DNA of 14,367 nucleotides from the NCBI GenBank assembly GCA_018668475.1, contig JABJCZ010000133.1, positions 1-14,367 of the forward strand, read 5' to 3'. Made by a program: the position numbers and the translations under genes. This DNA comes from Alphaproteobacteria bacterium (GTDB lineage Bacteria > Pseudomonadota > Alphaproteobacteria > UBA828). Shown here in pieces: positions 8,747 to 14,367 of the stretch (positions are counted from its first letter, which is position 1; each line of letters starts with the position of its first letter). A model generated the notes under the pieces. That model did no database searches. It was not told the origin of the DNA and saw only the letters and a program-made list of their open reading frames with translations.

Positions 8747-10612
8747 ATGGCGCCCATGATCGATGTCGACCCGCCCGTCCTGATGTGGGCCACCCTGGGC
8801 CTCGGTGCGCTGGCCATTATCGGCTTTGCAAACCGTCGGATACCGCTTGAAGCAACGTCTGCGGCGCTCCTGGGCCTGCTACTGGTGCTTTTCGCGATCG
8901 CGCCGCTGCCGGTCGGTATCGACGGGCGCATGTTGGACGCGACCGAGTTGCTGCGCGGCTTCGCCAACCCGGCGCTGATCGCTGTCGCGGCCCTGTTGAT
9001 CATCGGCCACGGGATGGTGCGCACCGGTGCCCTTGATGCCGTCAGCGAGATCATTTTCCGGATATCCCGCGGCAGCCCCGCCATTGCCTTCACACTAACC
9101 CTGGCAACCGCGCTTGTGGTCAGCGGCGCACTGAACAATACGCCTGTGGTCGTCATGTTCATTCCAGTTCTGGCGGCGCTGGCCGAGCGACTTGGCCGGG
9201 GCGTCGGGCGCATCATGATGCCGCTGTCCTATGCCGCAATACTTGGCGGCATGACGACATTGATCGGCTCCAGCACCAATCTGCTGGTGTCCGGCACAGC
9301 CGTCGATCTCGGGCTCCGGCCACTCGGTTTTTTCGATTTCACAATACCGGGGCTCGTGATGGCCGCTGTCGGTCTGGTCTATGTGCTGCTGATCGCGCCC
9401 CGACTGTTGCCAGATCGCGCACCGGATCCGGGCGCCGTCTCCACCGGTGCCGGCAAACAGTTCGTCGCCCAGTTTTCGATTGAGCCCGGCTCCGAGCTCG
9501 TCGGCCAACGCTCGGTGGGTGGGCTGTTTCCGGCGTTTCGTGATCTCACGGTCATGCGGTTGCAGCGCAGCGGCGAAATTATTCCACCGCCTTACGAGGA
9601 TGTAGCACTCGAAGCCGGCGATACAATTATCGTCGCAACGACCCGCAATGCGCTGGCCAATATCGTCGCGCGGGCCCGCTGGTTCCAGGTAAGCGGCGGG
9701 ACGGCGGAGGCCGACGAGGAAACCGGAGAAAAGAAACCGGAAGATAAGGGCCGCCCCGGCAACGTGCTCGCTGAAGCCATGGTGTCTCCCGGCTCCAGGA
9801 TGGTTGGATTGCCGATTGAGCAAATTGCATTTCCGGCAGCTGAGAACATTTCCGTGCTTGGTGTGCAGCGCCGCTCCCGCATGACCCGCTCCCTCATCCA
9901 CGAAGTTCGCCTCGAAGCCGGTGATGTGATGCTACTTCAAGGCCGACGCAACGGGCTACGCCGGCTGCGCGCAAATCGCGATGTCGTATTAATGGAATGG
10001 TCCGCGCTAGAGCTGCGGGCTTACAAGCATGCACGGCGGGCGACCCTGATCTTCATGGCCGTCGTTGGCCTCGCCGCATCTGGAGTGTTGCCGATCGCAG
10101 TCGCCGCCGTAGCTGGCGCGGCGCTGATGATCGCCTCCGGCGCCCTTAATGTTCGCCAGGCGGCACGCGCTATCGACCGGCAGATAATACTGGTAGGCGC
10201 GGCAGCCCTGTCGCTCAATGCCGCGCTAATGGCGACAGGTGGCGCTGAGTTTATAGCTCACGGGCTATTGTCGGCGCTGGATGGCGCGGGACCTGCCTAT
10301 ATTCTCTCGGCATTTTTCTTGCTGGTCGCGATTTTCACCAACCTTCTCACCAACCAGGCCTGTGCCGTTTTGTTCACACCTATTGCCATTGGGCTTGCGA
10401 CCAGCCTGCAGGTTGACCCCATGGTGTTTGTGATTGCCGTTGTGCTGGCGGCAAACTGCTCCTTCGCAACGCCCATCGGCTATATCACCAACATGCTAGT
10501 CATGGCACCGGGTCGCTACCGGTTCATCGATTTTGTGCGTGCTGGCGTGCCACTCATAATCCTGTTGTGGCTGACATTCTCGTTTTTCGCCGCCTGGTAT
10601 TATGAGCTCTAA
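8747..10612 (+). CDS. SLC13/DASS-family anion permease with two TrkA_C (RCK_C) domains
   Basis: A 621-residue inner-membrane transporter of the ion transporter superfamily, similar in plan to E. coli YfbS and algal SLT sulfate transporters: membrane half, two soluble TrkA_C domains, membrane half. The N-terminal half (about 10-220) holds ALNNTPVVVMFIPVL (128-142) and the hairpin motif GGMTTLIGSSTNLLVSG (167-183). TrkA_C domain 1 is at about 236-310 and domain 2 at about 336-410, joined by a charged linker (318-336); such domains probably bind a ligand and gate transport. The C-terminal half (about 430-619) has the matching repeat TNLLTNQACAVLFTPIAIG (531-549) and CSFATPIGYITNMLVMAPG (571-589). 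Sulfate, dicarboxylates or other anions are possible; substrate is not readable. Start at ATG 8747; an in-frame ATG at 8756 is equally possible. Confidence 0.88.
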   Translation: MAPMIDVDPPVLMWATLGLGALAIIGFANRRIPLEATSAALLGLLLVLFAIAPLPVGIDGRMLDATELLRGFANPALIAVAALLIIGHGMVRTGALDAVSEIIFRISRGSPAIAFTLTLATALVVSGALNNTPVVVMFIPVLAALAERLGRGVGRIMMPLSYAAILGGMTTLIGSSTNLLVSGTAVDLGLRPLGFFDFTIPGLVMAAVGLVYVLLIAPRLLPDRAPDPGAVSTGAGKQFVAQFSIEPGSELVGQRSVGGLFPAFRDLTVMRLQRSGEIIPPPYEDVALEAGDTIIVATTRNALANIVARARWFQVSGGTAEADEETGEKKPEDKGRPGNVLAEAMVSPGSRMVGLPIEQIAFPAAENISVLGVQRRSRMTRSLIHEVRLEAGDVMLLQGRRNGLRRLRANRDVVLMEWSALELRAYKHARRATLIFMAVVGLAASGVLPIAVAAVAGAALMIASGALNVRQAARAIDRQIILVGAAALSLNAALMATGGAEFIAHGLLSALDGAGPAYILSAFFLLVAIFTNLLTNQACAVLFTPIAIGLATSLQVDPMVFVIAVVLAANCSFATPIGYITNMLVMAPGRYRFIDFVRAGVPLIILLWLTFSFFAAWYYEL

Positions 10613-10646
10613 CGTCCAGATTCGACTCACGGTGTAACCCCAAGAC

Positions 10647-11414
10647 ATGCGCGCGCCTCAGCCCCTTACCCAACTTCATGTGAGCCAGCTTCTGCCGTGC
10701 CCGTATCTGCCGGACCGAGCCGAACGCAAACTGTTCGCACCCGTCATGGGTTTGGGCGCGGTCGAGCTATACGGAAATCTGCAGCGCGCCGGATTTCGCC
10801 GTAGTCATGAAATTGCCTATCGGCCGGTCTGCCCCGGATGCAACGCCTGTATTCCGGTGCGGGTCAACGCCGCAAAATTCAACAATGCAAAATGGGTGCG
10901 GCGCACGCGCAACATCAACCGCCCCCTCCGGGCGGCTATCGGCCCCGCACGGGGAACTGAGGAGCACTACGCGCTGTTTCGTCGCTATCTCTTTGACCGG
11001 CACGACGACGGCGGCATGCTCGACATGGACTATTTCGATTATCGCGAAATGGTTGAAGCAACCGCCATTACCTCTCGCATGGCCGAGTTCCGTGACCCCG
11101 GCGGCGCGCTGATCGCAGCCTGCCTGTTCGATATCACGGACGACGGGTTGTCCGCCGTTTACTCCTATTTCGATACATCCGACGACAAAAAAAGCCTCGG
11201 CACCTACATCGTCATTTGGATGATCGATGAGGCACAAAAGCTGGGATTGCCGTTTGTCTACTTGGGATACTGGATTCGCGGTGTCCCTAAAATGGATTAC
11301 AAATCGCGATTTCGGCCTCTTGAAGCATTGGTGGGCGGCAAGTGGCAGGACCAGTCAAAGCTGGAGTTGAGCGATTGCGCGAGCCCCGCCGGTGACGTTA
11401 TCCTTTCTCGATAG
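10647..11414 (+). CDS. bpt: Aspartate/glutamate leucyltransferase (bacterial ATE-type aminoacyl-tRNA protein transferase)
   Basis: Transfers leucine from Leu-tRNA to proteins with N-terminal Asp or Glu, marking them for ClpS-ClpAP degradation (bacterial N-degron pathway), in the cytoplasm. The 255-residue product covers the whole family: the ATE_N domain with LPCPYLPDRAERKLFAP (16-32) and RSHEIAYRPVCPGCNACIPVRV (52-73), and the ATE_C acyltransferase (GNAT-like) domain with FRRYLFDRH (111-119), SAVYSYFDT (169-177), YLGYWIRG (205-212) and MDYKSRFRPLE (216-226). Cys18, Cys62, Cys65 and Cys68 form the conserved N-terminal cysteine set; related ATE1 enzymes use such cysteines to bind an Fe-S cluster. 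The start is ATG 10647, with no Shine-Dalgarno sequence; TGTAAC eight bases upstream could be the -10 of a leaderless transcript. It sits 34 bases after the permease gene. Arg rather than Leu transfer cannot be excluded. Confidence 0.93.
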   Translation: MRAPQPLTQLHVSQLLPCPYLPDRAERKLFAPVMGLGAVELYGNLQRAGFRRSHEIAYRPVCPGCNACIPVRVNAAKFNNAKWVRRTRNINRPLRAAIGPARGTEEHYALFRRYLFDRHDDGGMLDMDYFDYREMVEATAITSRMAEFRDPGGALIAACLFDITDDGLSAVYSYFDTSDDKKSLGTYIVIWMIDEAQKLGLPFVYLGYWIRGVPKMDYKSRFRPLEALVGGKWQDQSKLELSDCASPAGDVILSR

Positions 11415-11473
11415 GAAGACTGACCGGACAATCAGGAAGGCACGGTTGGTCCCAACGATAACAGGAGGCCTGA

Positions 11474-12592
11474 ATGACCAAGATCATCAAACGCCGCTCA
11501 TTACTGAAGGGGGCCGCACTTGCTGGCGCTGGCGCCGTTGCGGTTGCTGCTTCGACCCTGCCCTCGCCCGCGATCGCCCAAGGCAAACGTGAGCTCAAAA
11601 TGGTGACTACATGGCCCAAAAATTTCCCCGGGCTAGGCACCGGCGCTCAGCGCGCCGCCGATCGAATCACTGAGGCTAGTAACGGAGAACTGACGGTCAA
11701 GGTGTATGCCGCCGGCGAGCTGGTGCCTCCGTTTGAATCGTTTGATGCCGTCAGTCAGGGCACCGCCGACATGTATCACGGGGCGGACTATTACTGGCAG
11801 GGCAAGTCCAAGGCCTTCAACTTTTTTACCGCTGTTCCGTTCGGATTTACGGCGAGCGAAATCAATTCCTGGATTTATCACGCTGGCGGTCAGGCGCTGT
11901 GGGACGAGCTTACTGCGGACTTCAACGTGAAATCTCTGATGTGCGGCAACACCGGTGTGCAATGGGGAGGCTGGTTCAACAAGGAGATCAACGGCATTGA
12001 TGACCTCAAGGGGCTCAAGATGCGCATGCCGGGCCTGGGGGGCGAAGTACTGCGTCGTTTGGGCGCGGCTGCCATTGCCCTGCCCGGCGGCCAGATTTTC
12101 GAGAATTTGCAATCCGGCAACATCGACGCAACCGAGTGGGTCGGCCCATGGAACGACCTCGCGTTCGGTTTTTACAAGATCACCAAATACTATTATTGGC
12201 CGGGATTCCACGAACCGGGCTCGATGCTGGCGCTAGGCATCAACCGGAGTGTCTGGGAAAGCCTCACCAAGAACCAGCAGACGCTGGTATCTGCGGCTGC
12301 GGCCGCCGAAAACGACTACATGTTGGCGGAGTTCAACGCCCGAAATGCCGAATCCCTCGACACGCTGGTCAATAAACACAATGTAGTGGTCAAGCGGATG
12401 CCGAACGAAGCGCTGAACGCCATTGGCGAAGCTGCCGGCCAGGTGATGTCAGAAGTTGGCGCAGAGGGCGGTGTCACCAAAAGGATCTACGATAGCTTCA
12501 TGGATTTCCGGTCAAAATCCATCGCTTACTCAAAACGCTCTGACCAGGCCTATTGGCAGGCCCGTTTGCTGCCGTTCAAATACGGCGGATAA
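11474..12592 (+). CDS. TRAP transporter substrate-binding protein, DctP family (TakP/FcbT1-like), Tat-exported
   Basis: Periplasmic solute receptor of a TRAP transporter, 372 residues. The N-terminus has a twin-arginine signal (KRRSLLKG, Arg7-Arg8), a hydrophobic stretch and a likely cleavage after PAIA (Ala35). The mature part carries the family blocks: MVTTWPKNFPGLGTGAQ (43-59), the GNTGVQWGGWFNKEI region (158-172), LKMRMPGLGGEVL (181-193) with the conserved carboxylate-binding Arg184, and the ATEWVGPWNDLAFGF block (219-233). Gln163, Glu221 and Trp222 correspond in order to the cation-coordinating residues of Rhodobacter TakP (Gln158, Glu214, Trp215), from memory of that structure. A 2-oxo acid or similar carboxylate is the best guess; mannitol/chloroaromatic annotations in this family are homology-based only. 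AGGAGG lies five bases before the ATG, the strongest ribosome binding site in the window, in keeping with an abundant binding protein. Confidence 0.93.
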   Translation: MTKIIKRRSLLKGAALAGAGAVAVAASTLPSPAIAQGKRELKMVTTWPKNFPGLGTGAQRAADRITEASNGELTVKVYAAGELVPPFESFDAVSQGTADMYHGADYYWQGKSKAFNFFTAVPFGFTASEINSWIYHAGGQALWDELTADFNVKSLMCGNTGVQWGGWFNKEINGIDDLKGLKMRMPGLGGEVLRRLGAAAIALPGGQIFENLQSGNIDATEWVGPWNDLAFGFYKITKYYYWPGFHEPGSMLALGINRSVWESLTKNQQTLVSAAAAAENDYMLAEFNARNAESLDTLVNKHNVVVKRMPNEALNAIGEAAGQVMSEVGAEGGVTKRIYDSFMDFRSKSIAYSKRSDQAYWQARLLPFKYGG

Positions 12593-12610
12593 TCCGTCCG
12601 TGAGCAAACA

Positions 12611-12648
12611 GCGTGGGGCGGTCGTTGGGGCCGCCCCACGTTTTTTTT
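12611..12648 (+). terminator. Intrinsic terminator/attenuator between the TRAP binding protein and permease genes
   Basis: CGTGGGGCGG (12612-12621) and CCGCCCCACG (12631-12640) form a perfect, very GC-rich 10-bp stem with a nine-base loop, followed directly by eight Ts (12641-12648). This is a textbook Rho-independent terminator. It starts 20 bases after the binding-protein stop and ends 17 bases before the small-permease start, inside what should be one operon. It probably ends most transcripts after the binding-protein gene and lets a minority read through. Confidence 0.9.
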
Positions 12649-12665
12649 GGAAAGACTGATATTAC

Positions 12666-13217
12666 GTGAACACATTGCGCACCCTCACGCTGGCCATTGA
12701 TACGCTGAACGACAGAATCGGGCGTGCGGCCGCCTGGCTCGCCGTCGCAATGGTGATCCTGCAATTTGTCGTTGTCGTCCTGCGGTATGTGTTCAGCTAT
12801 GGCTCTATTTTCATGCAGGAAGGCGTGATTTACCTACATGCCGTGCTGTTTCTGATCGGGGCCGGTTACACCTTGCTCCAAGGTGGCCACGTGCGGGTCG
12901 ATATCCTGTATCGCGGCGCCACGCCCCGTAAAAAGGCGGTTGTCGATCTCGCGGGGTCACTGCTGCTGTTGCTGCCGGTATGCGCAATTATCGCCTGGGC
13001 GACAGCACCTTATGTCGGCCAATCCTGGATCGTCCTCGAAGGCTCGAAAGAGACCAGCGGCATTCCGGCGGTATTTCTCCTCAAGTCATCAATTCTTGCG
13101 TTTGTCGCGTTATTAGCGCTGCAAGGCGTTTCGATGATTTTTCACTCGCTGCTGATTTTGTCAGGCGACAGGCCGCCAGATGATGAGCAGGGCCAGGATA
13201 TAGCAACGGGCGCCTGA
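12666..13217 (+). CDS. TRAP transporter small permease (DctQ family)
   Basis: A 183-residue inner-membrane protein with four predicted helices (about 21-41, 53-71, 92-112, 138-166), the usual plan of the small TRAP subunit that supports the large permease. Family marks are the QEGVIYLHAVLFLIGAGYTL region (51-70), the short loop GGHVRVDILY (73-82), and W121..E125 and GIPAVFLLK (132-140). It starts with GTG at 12666; the only upstream purine-rich sequence is GGAAAG (12649-12654), just after the terminator T-tract, so initiation looks weak. The large permease follows two bases after its stop. The C-terminal tail (168-183) is acidic and cytoplasmic or periplasmic with no recognisable motif. Confidence 0.9.
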   Translation: MNTLRTLTLAIDTLNDRIGRAAAWLAVAMVILQFVVVVLRYVFSYGSIFMQEGVIYLHAVLFLIGAGYTLLQGGHVRVDILYRGATPRKKAVVDLAGSLLLLLPVCAIIAWATAPYVGQSWIVLEGSKETSGIPAVFLLKSSILAFVALLALQGVSMIFHSLLILSGDRPPDDEQGQDIATGA

Positions 13218-13219
13218 TC

Positions 13220-14367
13220 ATGGCCGTTAACGAAATACTCGTCCTCGTTCTGTTCGGCGCCACGTTTCTAAGTCTGCTCGCAGGTTTTCCAGTGGCATTC
13301 ACGCTTTCGGGTGTGGCGCTAATACTCAGCCTGATCTCTTACGCATTTGGCATTTTCGACGTCACATTTCTTATGGCGATGCCGCAGCGCATATTCGGCA
13401 ACGCCATGTGGAACGAGGTACTAATCGCAGTACCTCTATTTGTCTTTATGGGCGTCATGCTTGAACGCTCAAAGGTCGCCGAGGAACTTCTGGAATCGAT
13501 GGGCCGACTGTTCGGCGCGTTGCGAGGCGGCCTTGGTATTTCGGTCCTTATCGTAGGTGCTCTGCTTGCGGCCTCAACTGGCATTGTTGGCGCGACCGTG
13601 GTGACCATGGGGCTTTTGTCACTACCAACTATGCTGCGACGCGGCTACGACCCGAAGCTCGCAACCGGCATGATCTGCGCATCCGGCACGCTTGGTCAGA
13701 TCATCCCGCCATCGATTGTGCTCGTTATTCTCGGTGAACAGATATCCAACGCTTACGTTGATGCCCAGCGAGAGATCGGCAACTGGTCACCCGACCCGGT
13801 ATCCGTCGGCGATCTTTTTGCCGGCGCTCTGATCCCGGGCCTCATTCTGGTCGGCATGTACATTCTCTATCAAGTCGGCATGGCGATCTTCCGCCCCAAA
13901 AGCTCACCAGCTATCCCCATGGATGAGGGCGTCACCGAAATCGGATGGGCGCTCTGGCGCAAAATTGGCCGCGCCCTCGTGCCGCCACTGGTGCTGATCG
14001 TTGCAGTGTTGGGCTCCATTCTGGCCGGCGTTGCGACTTCGACTGAGGCGGCAGCCGTCGGGGCCGTCGGGGCCATTGCATTGGCGGGCTTGCGCGCCAA
14101 CGAAAAACGCGGCTGGCCCATCTATGCCGCCGGTTTGGCGCTAGTCGGCATGCTCATTCTGGCCGAATTTGCCGACTTGAGAATTGCCCAGGAGAACATG
14201 GGCGCCGGAAATATCCTCGGCATCGCGGTTGCCATTGCTTTATGCGTGGTTCTCGCGTGGGGCATTGGCATCAGCCTGTGGCGCGTAACGCGATCCGGGG
14301 TGCTGCGCGAAGTCTGTCGCTCGACGATGAAAATCAGTGCCATGGTATTTGTCATCCTGATCGGCGC
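13220..14367 (+). CDS. TRAP transporter large permease (DctM family), 3' end beyond the window
   Basis: The open frame starts at ATG 13220, two bases after the small-permease stop (TGATCATG), implying translational coupling, and runs 382 codons to the window edge. It is the main transport subunit, a multi-helix elevator-type protein using a sodium gradient. Family motifs are LAGFPVAFTLSGVAL (20-34), VPLFVFMGVMLERS (71-84), GALLAASTGIVGATVVTMG (113-131), the CASGTLGQIIPPSIVLVILG signature (153-172) and ILAGVATSTEAAAVGAVGA (267-285). Loops at about 174-198 and an extra hydrophobic stretch at 300-355 point to the longer DctM type that accompanies TakP/FcbT1-like receptors. The C-terminal part is missing only because the sequence ends. 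Confidence 0.93.
   Translation, partial: MAVNEILVLVLFGATFLSLLAGFPVAFTLSGVALILSLISYAFGIFDVTFLMAMPQRIFGNAMWNEVLIAVPLFVFMGVMLERSKVAEELLESMGRLFGALRGGLGISVLIVGALLAASTGIVGATVVTMGLLSLPTMLRRGYDPKLATGMICASGTLGQIIPPSIVLVILGEQISNAYVDAQREIGNWSPDPVSVGDLFAGALIPGLILVGMYILYQVGMAIFRPKSSPAIPMDEGVTEIGWALWRKIGRALVPPLVLIVAVLGSILAGVATSTEAAAVGAVGAIALAGLRANEKRGWPIYAAGLALVGMLILAEFADLRIAQENMGAGNILGIAVAIALCVVLAWGIGISLWRVTRSGVLREVCRSTMKISAMVFVILIG

Noticed and set aside
9095..9901. Long open minus-strand frame (268 codons) opposite the SLC13-type permease
   Set aside because: It lies wholly within a gene with clear family motifs, its translation is His/Arg/Gly-rich with no domain, and it has no ribosome binding site; it is a typical high-GC antisense shadow. 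The same applies to minus-strand frames at 5086-5691 and 11633-12211.
11445..11456. GTTGG-TC-CCAAC dyad before the TRAP binding-protein gene
   Set aside because: Five-base arms with a two-base centre cannot fold as a hairpin and such short palindromes are common by chance.

Overview
The window looks like chromosomal DNA of an alphaproteobacterium, possibly Rhodospirillales-like. GC content is moderately high and coding density is high. The protein types fit this: an ACAD8-like isobutyryl-CoA dehydrogenase, a HemB with an Asp-type (magnesium) metal site, a MotA carrying the family signature, a Bpt leucyltransferase, and a TakP/FcbT-type TRAP transporter. The lineage is inferred from protein character only; no rRNA or other marker gene is present. 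I see no phage, transposon, CRISPR array, tRNA or defence genes, and no clear sign of horizontal transfer.

Layout: (1) Positions 1-1179, minus strand: an acyl-CoA dehydrogenase of the valine pathway, whose stop overlaps the start of a further minus-strand gene that leaves the window. (2) 1180-1393: a divergent regulatory gap with a strong hairpin in the hemB leader. (3) 1394-2410, plus: hemB (porphobilinogen synthase), converging with a minus-strand alpha/beta hydrolase (2418-3293). (4) 3294-3486: a second divergent gap with inverted repeats and a sigma70-like promoter, then a membrane-anchored penicillin-acylase-family N-terminal nucleophile hydrolase (3487-5898). (5) 5899-6027: a gap with a perfect 9-bp inverted repeat and a CtrA-like site, then motA and an unusually long motB, the flagellar stator pair, without other flagellar genes. 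(6) 8747-10612: an SLC13/DASS-type permease with two internal TrkA_C (RCK_C) domains. (7) 10647-11414: bpt, a tRNA-dependent aminoacyl transferase of the N-degron pathway. (8) 11474 to the end: a TRAP transporter operon (Tat-exported binding protein, small permease, large permease). It has a textbook Rho-independent hairpin between the binding protein and the permeases, and the large permease gene is cut by the window edge.

Most genes are housekeeping or transport functions. Two sets clearly work together: motA-motB (proton-driven torque generation) and the TRAP triplet (uptake of an organic, probably 2-oxo or hydroxy, acid). I found no convincing undescribed multi-gene system. The points most worth a second look are the very long MotB with its C-terminal tail, the palindromic/CtrA-like motA upstream region, the intra-operon terminator of the TRAP cluster, the hairpin leader of hemB, and the separation of hemB and bpt by five unrelated genes.
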